In this document: in pieces, positions 1 through 8,730 of the stretch | Numbering within the stretch: position 1 is the first letter of the stretch | Layout of the letters: each line of letters opens with the position of its first letter | From: Porphyridium purpureum | Lineage: Eukaryota > Rhodophyta > Bangiophyceae > Porphyridiales > Porphyridiaceae | DNA: 64,000 nucleotides | Direction of reading: 5' to 3' | NCBI GenBank assembly: GCA_008690995.1 | Contig: VRMN01000020.1 | Coordinates: 62,001-126,000, forward strand | Notes under the pieces: generated by a model | The model's input: only the letters and a program-made list of their open reading frames with translations | Told to the model about the DNA's origin: nothing | Databases searched by the model: none | Position numbers and translations under genes: made by a program

Positions 1-734
1 ATACCACGTTTTTCACGTTGCCTTGAAACTACGTGCGGATTGTCTTCACCACTATGCGCTCTTTCATGAACGCCCGGATCATAAAAACGGCCGTTGGCAG
101 CCGTGGGCCACGGGCTTCCGACGCAGGGAGCTCTCTCACCGTTTTAGAATATCATTGGTGCTGGCTTCAAAGCTTGAGGCATCTTGACGAAAGCCGAGTA
201 TGAGCCGGCAGATGAGGTAGAATTTTCCGTCTCCCTCGCCTCCGTCATCTGCGCTAGAAGAGCCATGATATCTTGCACGAACCTGGCCGTAATGACCTCG
301 CGTTTTACATTCAACTGAGCATGCTGCATCGCTGCCATCTTGCTTAATTGCTCGGTATAGGCTTGCTTTACCACCGGCATAAAGTCCTCCAGCACTACCG
401 CCTTAACAGCATCCCAGGCGCTTTATGCTCTTCCGGCCACATAACATCCCGCGCAGGTCATAGTGCAGGCGACCCTCGAACTTTCACATCAAGAGCAAAC
501 GCCGATAGGCGCTGGAAACCTTTTATGTGGTCAATGACGTTGTATGTGCGGCCGACGTGGACATCTGGTGGGACGCCGAACATGAAGGGATAAGGAGACT
601 CGCGCACAAAGATACTCGAGCACAAAGGAAGTATCGTGCCGCTGCATACGCTGCCGCCAAGTGCAAACTTTCTGGGTTCCAGATCTTTCAATCAAATCAA
701 GCAAGACCGAAATAAACGGCTAGCTAGGTCGTAC
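1..734. other. No intact gene; coding-like debris on the minus strand
   Basis: No complete gene is visible. On the minus strand two short stop-free stretches (about 691 to 458 and 419 to 144) have coding-like composition, the second rich in predicted helix, and they lie in different frames. This looks like debris of an unrecognised protein gene or mobile element. It directly abuts the Copia remnant to its right but reads in the opposite direction. I cannot assign a family. Confidence 0.3.
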
Positions 735-2290
735 TAGGACATCGCGACAAAGAAATAAAGGCACTCAAGGTGGAAGCCCCGTCGCTATCAAAACAAATGA
801 TGCGCATGGTAGTATCAATGGCTACCGTCAACAGACGAACAGTAAAGTACAGGGACTCCAAAAAGACTTGCCAAAATATCGGTGTTTCCCATGGAAAGAG
901 ACATCTCCATTTGACTGGGCACAAAAACCCTCGCCATTTTTGAACAAGCGTTGTAGAAGACATTGGCGGAGCACACTTTATTGAAGAAGCCGCTTTCCGC
1001 GTTGTGCGAACCTGGCTGTTCCTAGCATGAGAGCCCACTGCAAGCTCTCAATAAGGAGGGGTTTTAGCCCGGCGCGTTGGGCCCATGCATCATACATTGA
1101 AGCACGCACGGTGCCATCGGCACGCTTGTGGCTAGCGTGTTGGCGAGGGCGACAAAGTTTGCACGAAAACCGACGAGGTAGCTATTCCGACATTGAAGAA
1201 CAAGGGCCGTACTCTGCCGCATTTTATCTTGAATGGCGTGAATTTCGAGCAACAGAAAAACGCGTGTTACAGAATTGGAAACACCACAAGCGTCGAATCC
1301 CTTTCTGGGTGCGAAGACAAATTGAATTGCTGTCGCAGTACCAAGGACTCACAGGCGTACTTGGCCTCGCAAACCCGGCCGGACTTGCTATGCGTGAGCT
1401 CCAAGTTGTCTCAAATCACCGAGATGAAATAAGCACGTGAAGATGCAAAAATCCTTAACGTGGCTTTGCCGGGATTAAAGACGAAACAGAGCACAGGGAT
1501 GCTTCGGTTCGCAGCAAGAGATAGAGGCGAAATCAGATTGCCGGTTGAAGCGGATATCGCGTACGCGACGAATGACAATGCGACGTCCCAGCCGGCTTTC
1601 GTCATCTTCCTCAGAAGTCACACCGAAGTGTCGGTACAAACGCGTGGTACAGTGAGCAGATGTGCGCGTGTGTGTGAGAGGTGCGCCGCTGCCGGAGGAA
1701 CGAGTTTGGCGAGCGCAAGATTCTCCATGATGGCGGCTGTCACATGTAGCGTTTATCGCGTTCTAACTCTGTCGGGCAAGGAGTGATCGTGGTTTGTTTG
1801 CCGACAGGCTGGTAAATGAAGACTCGGATGCAAGCAATCGACTCCTGTGTGGTCGGACGGTGTAGTAGTCGCGGGACGCCAGGCGTGCAGTGAGAAAGTT
1901 TGTTTACACGAGAATGTGCATTTTCTTACTGCGCACTACGCAAAGGCGAGGCAGGTAATAGCCTTCGTGATGGGAGCGGAGCTTCTGTTTCTCTGTTTAG
2001 CCTTCGACCGTGCAAAGCTACTGCCGCTGAAACATCTGCACCTGGGGATGCCGGCATGGCTTTCGCTTGCGACAGACTCCAAGCAAGTGTATGGTGCAGT
2101 GGCTCGCAGCACAGTCATGCAGGAGAAACGACTCACGATGCCAATGCTGCCCCTTAGGGAAGGCATGTCCAACCTGCAAAGTCGAGAGCTGCTACGGATG
2201 CCAGGCAGTCAGACTGTCGCGGATGCACTAGCAAAGGTCAAGGGCTGTGGTTTGAATGGAAGAGGGTGCTAAACTGGGGTTTGCTGGCGG
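735..2290 (+). mobile_element. Fossil Ty1/Copia LTR retrotransposon, pol region (RT and RNase H)
   Basis: Short stretches in several frames match, in the right order, the Copia reverse transcriptase start (about 735 to 870), the RT C-terminal part with the ATQTRPDL-like signature (about 1330 to 1420), the RT to RNase H linker (about 1470 to 1620), and the RNase H end with a DSK motif and the typical VPGSQxxAD-like signature (about 2060 to 2250). No gag, protease, integrase or LTR was recognised. The copy is clearly broken, with roughly five or more disruptions, so it is old. Boundaries are approximate. Confidence 0.75.
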
Positions 2291-3079
2291 AGGTCGAGCC
2301 GTCAAAGACGTACTTCTCGTGTTTCTAGACGAGCGCCACGAAAAGGTGGGGGAAAGAATAGCCAAAGTGTTGTAAGGTTCATTGCGGCGCCAAACATAGC
2401 CGTAACCTCTCCTGAGCAAATGCTAGCGGTGCTGGCAAGGTAGCGTTGCACGGGATTGGGAGGGCTCCAGAGCACTTGTTTGTCATTTCACGAGAAAACA
2501 TCTGTTCAGAGCCTCGTGCTTTGGAATAAGTAGACGCAGCGGGCGGCGCGAATACATTCTTCGCCACCACGCCGTCGACCAACGCCCTCTGCGGGAGCAT
2601 TAGTGGCTCTAGGCCCAGGCGGGGGCCACGCTCACAACCCGGTTCAGCTTTGACCCACTGTTGAAACCGCGAACTCGCCCGATGATGCACTTTTGAGGGG
2701 GCGCGAGCGGTAACCGGGACGAGAGCGACCTGGCCGGACGGTCGCGCGGAGAGTGCGATGGTCCCGGTCTTCGCGGTTGCTCTGTATATAAAGGACTGGT
2801 GGAGCCGCGCGGAGCAGGATTTGCCGGTCTTTAGAGTCAGAGGCTGTAGCATTTAGCATCGGAACTAATAGGTACTATAAAGGAGGCTTCTCTGAACCAT
2901 GGCGCTCGCTTATAGTAAGGCGGTTGCACCTGTGGGTCCGGGCGTGTTGGAGTTTCCACCCACACACACAAATACCCAAACGCGTCCGCACGTGGACACC
3001 GCTCCAACCCGACTAGCCGGATCCCCGGTTTCCCGGGTGGCCGTGAACGGTTTGCGCGCGCACGCGCCACGCGCGGGGT

Positions 3080-3104
3080 GTACAGCGCGCTGCGGCGTGT
3101 ACAG
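3080..3104. promoter_or_regulatory. Two GTACAG motifs upstream of the MsrB-fold gene
   Basis: GTACAG occurs at 3080 and 3099, 19 bases apart, upstream of the ATG at 3552. The same core forms arrays at 5611-5809 and 6911-6966, also beside gene starts, which is why I mark it as a possible shared regulatory site. The binding factor is unknown. Confidence 0.35.
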
Positions 3105-3277
3105 TCGCCCTTGCACGCACAGGATTTGTAACCGACAGGCGCGAGAACGGGCCCGTTTTGGCGGCAACGCGCGTGGGCTGGCGCGCGTGTGCGCGTGTGG
3201 CGCGCGGCTGTGAGGGAGTGCGAGTGCGGGCGGGACACGGGCGGCACGCGAGCGACACGGGAAGCGGCGAGGCACGA

Positions 3278-3356
3278 CACGCGCACACGGCACGCACGGC
3301 ACGCACAGCACGCATACGGCACGCATACAGAACGCACAGCACGCACAGCACGCACG
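3278..3356. repeat. Degenerate GCACGCAnnG tandem repeat, about 10-base period
   Basis: A run of units such as GCACGCACG, GCACGCATACG and GCACGCACA repeats with a period close to 10 bases, about eight units, inside the GC-rich 5' region of the MsrB-fold gene. It is a simple-sequence minisatellite; a role is not evident, although a helical-turn period upstream of a gene is notable. Confidence 0.6.
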
Positions 3357-3551
3357 GTGGGAACGGTGGGTGGGTGTGCGGAGCGCGGTGGGCCGTCGGG
3401 TGCACGCTGCACGGTGCTCGGTGCTAGCCGCGTCGGGCTGCGCGTCGGGTGCTCGTTGGCACGCGCGCGAGGCTGCGCGGAGCGCGGGACGGTGGCCGCC
3501 GAGGCGCTGTGAGCAGGGCGGCACGGAGCGCGCGGGCGCGGGCGGGGCAGC

Positions 3552-4271
3552 ATGAGTACAAAGGACGAGGAGAGGCCGCACGGCCTCGCGAAGATGATGC
3601 CGCGCGCGCTGTCGGGGAAGAAGAAGAAGGACGCGTTGGACGCCGCCGACGCGGACGCCGACGCAGATGACCATGTTCCGCCAGGCGCCATGCCGCGTAA
3701 CATCACCGAGCGCGCCAAGAAACGGGTCACCGAGGTTTTGGACGAGGTCGCCGGCGAGGGCAAGCACTCGACCGCCGCGCCGGTCGAAAAGGTCGTGCGG
3801 TCCGAAGAAGAGTGGAAGGCGCTGCTCTCCGAGAACGAGTTCAACGTGTTCCGCAAGGGCCAAAACGAAAAACCAAAGATGGAAATAGGAACGCGTCTCC
3901 ACTCGGACCGCATGGGTGTCTTTTTGTGCAAGTGCTGCAACGAGCCGCTGTTCTCGCTCTCGTTTGAAGGCCCCTCACAGTTCGGGCTCGTCACCTTTTC
4001 TCACGCACTACCGGGACGAACAATTGTCAAGGACGTAGGAAGTCCAGAGGAGTATGAATCGCTGAACGTGCGCAAGAAGGTCTACTGTTGCCGCTGCGAA
4101 GGCTACCTTGGATTTATCGGGATGCCAAAGAACGCTTCGGCCACCATGGAGAAGATCACGCAGCCCATGCAAATCAACAAGTGCTGCCTCGTGTTCCTGG
4201 AGGCGCTGGTGCCCAAGGGCTCCAAGCGCACGAGCACGCGGATTGGCTTCAACAGCATGGTCGAGACATAA
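3552..4271 (+). CDS. MsrB/SelR-fold protein with altered active site
   Basis: A 239-residue protein with an acidic, lysine-rich N-terminal 75 residues and a C-terminal domain (about 84 to 220) resembling methionine-R-sulfoxide reductase. The SEEEWKxLL opening, a first CxxC (C126/C129), a second CxxC (C179/C182) followed by a degenerate CxxxLG motif, and a cysteine where the family has its catalytic RYCIN cysteine (C211) are visible. The two CxxC pairs would bind structural zinc. However, the histidines of the family's HLGHVF motif are replaced by tyrosine and phenylalanine, and the GWPSF motif and the catalytic-site arginine are not recognisable. It may therefore be a divergent reductase or a non-catalytic zinc beta-fold protein. 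No clear targeting peptide. The ATG at 3552 is the first after a GC-rich leader. Confidence 0.75.
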   Translation: MSTKDEERPHGLAKMMPRALSGKKKKDALDAADADADADDHVPPGAMPRNITERAKKRVTEVLDEVAGEGKHSTAAPVEKVVRSEEEWKALLSENEFNVFRKGQNEKPKMEIGTRLHSDRMGVFLCKCCNEPLFSLSFEGPSQFGLVTFSHALPGRTIVKDVGSPEEYESLNVRKKVYCCRCEGYLGFIGMPKNASATMEKITQPMQINKCCLVFLEALVPKGSKRTSTRIGFNSMVET

Positions 4272-4438
4272 AAACACAGTGCAGTGCAGCCGGCGCTCGT
4301 GGTTGAGAGGTGTATATCTTTGCTCTGGTATTTCGCAAATGCGAGACATTGGACGCTGGGATGCATTGTACGGTCCGTGCTATGCGTGCGTGCGTTTGCC
4401 ATCGATCATTGCTTGGCTTGTTATCTGCTGTCTTTCTC

Positions 4439-4493
<55 letters not shown>

Positions 4494-5080
4494 TTCTTTT
4501 TCTGTTTCTTTCGCCCTCTCGTTCTGTGTGTCGGTACGGATCGGGGAAAGATCCCAAGTCACCGACTCAGACTGACCAGCCGTCCGCATGCAAGCTGCTT
4601 TGGACAGTCGTTGTGCCGTCCGTGTGTCTTTTATCTGGGACGGCCAGAGAGGGCGTCAAAGGATAGGTGACACCCATACAATCGTGTACACATCGAGTAA
4701 ATCCAGACGGGCATTGACGCTTGACAAGCAGCATCTCTCTGGAGAGCTCCCCGAGGATTCGTCCTGCTCATTTCTCAAGGCTCCTGTGCACAGGCAAGGA
4801 CAGCGAGGTTTTCATGAATGCGTTGTTCGGCAGCAAGTCAGCAAGAACCACAAGTTGAGAGAACCATGACACCGCGTTTACTCAAGTGCACAATACCGCT
4901 ATTCGGGCGTGCTATTGCAAGCCCGCGAGACAACGACTGTGCTGGCGCGAGCGATGCGATGATCTCTAGAGCCTACTGCGTGATATGCTGATGAAGCCTC
5001 ACGAACGCGCGCCTCGCGAAGCGCGCGGCTCGTGCTGCTCGCCAAAAAACAAGGGGGGGAAGACGCAACAACCCAGCTGC
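4272..5080. other. Intergenic, polypyrimidine-rich 3' flank
   Basis: It holds the 3' flank of the MsrB-fold gene with a long CT tract (listed separately), then ordinary sequence. Short open frames here lack coding character. No RNA gene was recognised. Confidence 0.5.
4442..4487 (+). repeat. (CT)23 microsatellite
   Basis: An uninterrupted CT dinucleotide run of about 46 bases, continuing into a T-rich polypyrimidine stretch to about 4510, about 170 bases downstream of the MsrB-fold stop codon. Confidence 0.95.
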
Positions 5081-5455
5081 CTACACGGCTGTCTTCGGGT
5101 CGTACGACTTTGGCGGACCCGGCAGCTTGGAAGGCCGGTGGCCCGGAAAGACGGCGAACGGAGACGGCGGCTTATCCGCGGCGCTGGGCGCGGCGGCCGA
5201 TCCGCTTGGCGAGGAGGTCGGGATCGGCGCGGCCGGCTTCTTTTCCGGGACGGCGGCGGTCCTGGGCAAGTCCTGCGTCTCTCCGACCGGCTTGGTGGCG
5301 CCCGAGCCGCTCTTCCTCGCGAGCCAGCCAAAGGATGCCTGCATGCTGGTCACCTGCTCGAGCTCGTCGCGCGTGGCGCTCGCGAGCGCGCCCATCGCGA
5401 CGACCGCGCCCGCCTGCGCCAGCGCGGCGCCCGCGACCGGAGCGATCCCTGCCAT
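5081..5455 (-). CDS. Small unknown protein, Ala/Pro-rich
   Basis: A 124-residue reading frame beginning at an ATG on the minus strand. The N terminus (about 1 to 25) is hydrophobic and alanine-rich and could be a membrane segment or an organelle-targeting peptide. Residues 25 to 50 look like an amphipathic helix, and the rest is rich in alanine, proline, serine and lysine and probably disordered. I recognise no family. Support for it being real is the start-proximal hydrophobic segment and the array of GTAC-core motifs immediately upstream (5611-5809), as found before the EF-hand gene. A longer frame on the opposite strand exists because of GC richness, so the assignment remains uncertain. 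Confidence 0.45.
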   Translation of the reverse strand: MAGIAPVAGAALAQAGAVVAMGALASATRDELEQVTSMQASFGWLARKSGSGATKPVGETQDLPRTAAVPEKKPAAPIPTSSPSGSAAAPSAADKPPSPFAVFPGHRPSKLPGPPKSYDPKTAV

Positions 5456-5610
5456 TCTCTCGTCAGTCCTGCGTCTGCCACACCCCACACCCGCCTCACG
5501 CACGCACTCTCACTCGCTCCTTCTCACCGCGTCCGAACCCCCACGCGCCACACGCACCACACACGCCGCGCCCCGCGCCGCCCCGCGCCGCGATCTCGAT
5601 CTCACCACTC

Positions 5611-5809
5611 CACTGTACTCCACTGTACACCACTGTACTTAATCACTGTACACCACTGTACTCAATCACTGTACACCACTGTACACCACTGCACTCCACT
5701 GTACTTAATCACTGTATCCCACTGTACTAAGCTATTTCACACTGTACTCAATCACTGTACACCACTGTACAAATTGGAGTACAGTGAGTATGTACAGTGA
5801 ACACTGTAC
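5611..5809. repeat. CACTGTAC array: about 13 direct and 2 inverted copies
   Basis: CACTGTAC is repeated about thirteen times on the plus strand with two copies of its reverse complement at 5779 and 5792. Distances between consecutive GTAC cores are mostly 10 or 13 bases, or sums of these (20, 23), so most sites fall near one face of the helix. The array starts about 155 bases upstream of the minus-strand ATG at 5455. Its arrangement resembles a multi-site protein-binding region more than a neutral satellite, because the spacers vary while the core is kept. Confidence 0.8.
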
Positions 5810-6910
5810 ACGCGGTGTGAGCGTGCGGGCTGCTGCACTTCCCTGGCAGGGCACGGGGGCAGAGCTGCCGGTCCGCTCATGGTGGCATTTGCGCGCGTGC
5901 GGCGGCGTTTCCCCGTCTTTCGATCGCGCGCTTGTTTCGCGCCGCTGTTCAGCCGCGTCGCGCGGTTTTCGCCGCGCCGGTACTGCGTCGGTCCGGTCCA
6001 TCGCACGAAAAGGTCAACGGCGCGCCACGGAATGCCGCGCAATGAGTGTGACGACGCGTGACAATTAGGCAGATGCGACACGAGCGAGCAAGAGATGCGC
6101 GAGAGCGCGTGCCAGGAACATAAACGGGACAAGGCTTGCTTCGTGGGGAACTAGATGCGCCAGAGCGTCTGAAATCAAAAGCTTGCAGGGCAGGGTCCGC
6201 GAAAATAAGCCGAGGGACTGGCGTCAGGCCCCGGCACGCGGCCTGTAGAGGGGTTGTCCAATGGGAAGGCGGCCTGCTTGCGCAGAAGGCTTCTTCATTT
6301 TTTGCCGTGCTCAGTCCTTTATCGGCAAGGTTGAAGAGTGAGTGCCTGTGGATACCATGGATGAGCAACCGTTGTGAACCAAACGGTTTGCGCGTGCGTC
6401 GCACTCGAGCAAGTGACGCGGAGAACCGGAAAAGTGCTGTGAGTCGCCAGGTCGGCGTGAGAGAGCAAGTACGTCGCTCCGAGTTCCGAGCGCCATTCTC
6501 GCTGGAAGAATCATCATGTGTTGGTATCCCCTGCCATCCGAGCGCAGTCAAAGTAGAGCATGCACTCCAGAAACGCAAAGCCACCTGGTCGGGAGGACAG
6601 CTGCGATGAGGCGCGGAAGCGCTGAGGGCATCACGTTTTAACTGTTCACTCTGGAGTGCCAAGGAGAGCCAGAGCATCATTCAATCCACTCGTCCCATGC
6701 GTGGCACGCCTTTAATGTTACACAGGTAGACACACCCACGGGCCCGGGGCGTTGCGTTTTGCAGACGAACGCCGCGAGTGTGTGAGAGAGCACATATGCA
6801 CACGCGCGTGCGCATGCATCCACCACTCCCGCCAACACACCGCGAAGAAGCAGGCGCGCGCGCCGCTGCCTGCCGGCGTTGCTGCGTTGTTGAGCACCGC
6901 GAGGCCGTAA

Positions 6911-6966
6911 CTGTACCTAACTGTACCGCCGTACTGGGGTGTACAGCGGTGAATCTGGGGGTACAG
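6911..6966 (+). promoter_or_regulatory. Phased GTAC-core cluster upstream of EF-hand gene
   Basis: GTAC cores lie at 6913, 6923, 6931, 6941 and 6961, four of them inside CTGTAC or its complement, with spacing of 8 to 20 bases. The cluster ends about 70 bases before the EF-hand ATG, a position consistent with a proximal promoter element. It is the same core as in the 5611-5809 array. Confidence 0.45.
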
Positions 6967-7038
6967 CTCAGCGGCTTTGGGCGGACGCGCGGGCGGACGC
7001 CGCGGGGGCCGCGGGAGCAGCGAGAGGCGGACAGCGCA

Positions 7039-7374
7039 ATGGATTTGCTCAAGGGTGTCGTGGGAGGCGGCGGCGACGGCGGCGGCGCGGCGGCGTCCCA
7101 GTCGGGTGACGCGCAGGCGGCGACGGCCGCGCAGCAGGTGTTCCGCAAGTTTGACAAGGATTCGTCGGGCGCCCTGGACAAGAAGGAGGTTTCGGCCGCC
7201 CTCGCGGAGGTCATGGCCAAGCTCGGCATGCAGGAGCCCAGCGACTCGGTGGTGACCACGGTGGTCAAGTTCATGGACAAGGACCACGACTCCAAGATCG
7301 ACCTCAAGGAGTTCACCAGCATGGTGGAAAAGCTGCTCAAGCTGTGCAAGCCAAAGCCGCAGCCAACAGAGTAG
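7039..7374 (+). CDS. Small two-EF-hand calcium-binding protein
   Basis: A 111-residue protein. After a glycine/alanine-rich N-terminal stretch (about 1 to 30) come two EF-hands. Loop 1 (39 to 50) has Asp1, Asp3, Ser5, Gly6, Asp9 and Glu12. Loop 2 (80 to 91) has Asp1, Asp3, Asp5, Asp9 and Glu12, with serine in place of the usual glycine at position 6. Both loops therefore keep the calcium ligands. It is shorter than calmodulin and resembles a single EF-hand pair such as in small calcium sensors; the target is unknown. I start at the ATG at 7039 because upstream in-frame sequence is arginine-rich 5' leader containing the GTAC motif cluster. The reading frame has no signal peptide. Confidence 0.8.
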   Translation: MDLLKGVVGGGGDGGGAAASQSGDAQAATAAQQVFRKFDKDSSGALDKKEVSAALAEVMAKLGMQEPSDSVVTTVVKFMDKDHDSKIDLKEFTSMVEKLLKLCKPKPQPTE

Positions 7375-7806
7375 GCCTCGCATCCTCCGCACGCCGGGCC
7401 GGCGTTCTGCAACCGACCGGGCCGCGTCGTCGCGCGCGTGTGGCGTGTTCCTGGGGCATGATGACGGACGTCCGCGGGATCTTGGGCGTTGCGGACAGAA
7501 GGGACGGGTGGCCTCTACCTGGCGCGCGTCCGCCACGCTCCTTGCGAGCACACTTGTGTAATGTAGCAGTAATTCGTAAATCGTAATCAGTTGGAGCGTA
7601 CGCAGCAATCTGACGCATCAGGTCGGCCGAACCACGTGCGTTCCGAAACCACACACCCGTGCCGGGCAGATTTCTCGTCCAATTCTTCACCGCCCAAGTT
7701 TATACTTTTTTGTCGCTCGGACTCTTGCGGAATCACGAACGTGCCGTGCTGTGCCCAGCCGAGCCGACCCGAGCCGACCCGAGCCGGGCCGGCCCGGTCG
7801 AATAAC
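7375..7806. other. Short intergenic region and leader of the SUMT gene
   Basis: About 430 bases between two plus-strand genes. The last 50 bases before the methyltransferase ATG contain short CCGAGCCGA direct repeats (about 7757 to 7799). The reading frame of the next gene is open back to a TTG at 7591, but the translation there has no family similarity. Confidence 0.5.
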
Positions 7807-8730
7807 ATGTTTGTAGCAACGCACGCGGGCATTGGTGCGTCGCACTCGCGACACGCCAATGCGCTGGTGGCAAAGAGGCGCGGATGTCTGTGCATGGCAC
7901 TCAGCCCAGTTCACATTGCAGTTGCGCTCCGCTACGTTCGACGCCGCGCGGGGCTACCCGGCAAGGTCAACGGAGGCGCCGTTCACTTTGTTGGATCTGG
8001 CTGCGCCGAGATCGACGGAATTTCCGTCCGCGGCGCGTCCTTGTTGCGCAGCTGTGATGCGGTTGTCTATGACGACCTGGTGGACGTCAGCGTCGTCAAT
8101 CATTACTGCCCGCCGGAGCCGTTCTGCCAGAGGATCTACGCCGGAAAGCGTGGAGGAAATGCTCCGTCTACGCTCCCGCTGCAGAACCACATCGACGAGC
8201 TTCTGCAAGAGCTCATGCGCGCAGGGATGCAGGTAGTCAGGCTCAAGGCCGGCGACCCTCTGATCTTTGGGCGTATTTCGGACGAGCTGGCGGCTGCGGA
8301 AAAGGCAGGCGTCAGTTGCTCCATTGTGCCAGGCTTCAGCAGCATCCAGGTCGCAGCGGCCTCGATTAGATTGCCCCTCACAAAACGCGATGTCGGTGAA
8401 AGTGTTCTCATCTTAAGTGGGCACAAGGAGCTCTCCGACTCGCAAGTTCTGAGCGCGTGCAACGCAGATCTGGTCGCGCTGCTCATGGCCACGAAGAATA
8501 TAGAGCGCATTGCCGACAGGATGATGCGCAGCGGACTCCCGGCGCGAACAGCTGTAATTGCCATACAGTGGGCGGGACGCAGTGACCAGCGAGTGGAACA
8601 TACGACGCTGCTCGAAGTGCAGCAAAGCAGCATTCCGCACATGAGCCCTGCTGTTGTCTTTATTGGTCGCGCAGTTGATGACTGGATGACGAGTGCTGCC
8701 GCTCTCAAAGTCATTCGCAGAGCTTTATGA
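7807..8730 (+). CDS. Uroporphyrinogen-III C-methyltransferase (SUMT), probably plastid
   Basis: This 307-residue enzyme would transfer two methyl groups from S-adenosylmethionine to uroporphyrinogen III to give precorrin-2, the branch leading to siroheme, the cofactor of nitrite and sulfite reductases. The tetrapyrrole methylase fold is recognisable: the N-terminal VHFVGSGCAEID strand-loop in place of the family's VxLVGAGPGD, the DAVVYDDLV segment, the GKRGG motif, RLKAGDPLIFGR (a diagnostic SUMT motif) and the PGFSSIQVAAA segment. The first 60 or so residues precede the domain, are basic and begin MFV, with the phenylalanine near the start typical of red-algal transit peptides, so plastid import is likely. 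The frame is open upstream to a TTG, but the first ATG is at 7807. No siroheme ferrochelatase or oxidase domain is fused. Confidence 0.88.
   Translation: MFVATHAGIGASHSRHANALVAKRRGCLCMALSPVHIAVALRYVRRRAGLPGKVNGGAVHFVGSGCAEIDGISVRGASLLRSCDAVVYDDLVDVSVVNHYCPPEPFCQRIYAGKRGGNAPSTLPLQNHIDELLQELMRAGMQVVRLKAGDPLIFGRISDELAAAEKAGVSCSIVPGFSSIQVAAASIRLPLTKRDVGESVLILSGHKELSDSQVLSACNADLVALLMATKNIERIADRMMRSGLPARTAVIAIQWAGRSDQRVEHTTLLEVQQSSIPHMSPAVVFIGRAVDDWMTSAAALKVIRRAL

Larger units (their letters stand above)
2291..3551. other. Intergenic: probable 5' region of the MsrB-fold gene
   Basis: GC content rises steeply towards the gene at 3552. Two TATA-like boxes (TATATAAAGG near 2785 and TATAAAGG near 2875) face the plus strand, but they lie about 0.7 kb from the ATG and may serve an unseen short transcript. 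A long stop-free frame on the minus strand (3994 to 2837) has arginine/alanine/proline-rich low-complexity translation and is a product of GC richness, not a gene. Confidence 0.5.
5456..7038. other. Intergenic between divergent genes, with GTAC arrays
   Basis: This 1.6 kb spacer separates the minus-strand small protein from the plus-strand EF-hand gene. It contains the CACTGTAC array and a second GTAC cluster just before the EF-hand gene (both listed). From about 5820 to 6780 I see no convincing gene; the longest frames have no coding character. Confidence 0.5.

Noticed and set aside
2785-2882. TATA-like boxes as promoter of the MsrB-fold gene
   Set aside because: They lie about 0.7 kb from the ATG and no transcript start evidence exists, so I did not list them as that gene's promoter.
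2837-3994. A 385-residue minus-strand frame and a 330-residue overlapping one opposite the MsrB-fold gene
   Set aside because: Translation is low-complexity Arg/Ala/Pro/Cys driven by GC-rich repeats and it overlaps a supported gene on the other strand.
4985-5800. A 271-residue plus-strand frame opposite the small protein
   Set aside because: It runs into the CACTGTAC array and translates it into HCTPLY repeats; composition is arginine-rich and not protein-like.
5611-5809. CRISPR-like appearance of short direct repeats
   Set aside because: Units are 8 bases with 2 to 15 base spacers, inverted copies occur, and the genome is eukaryotic.
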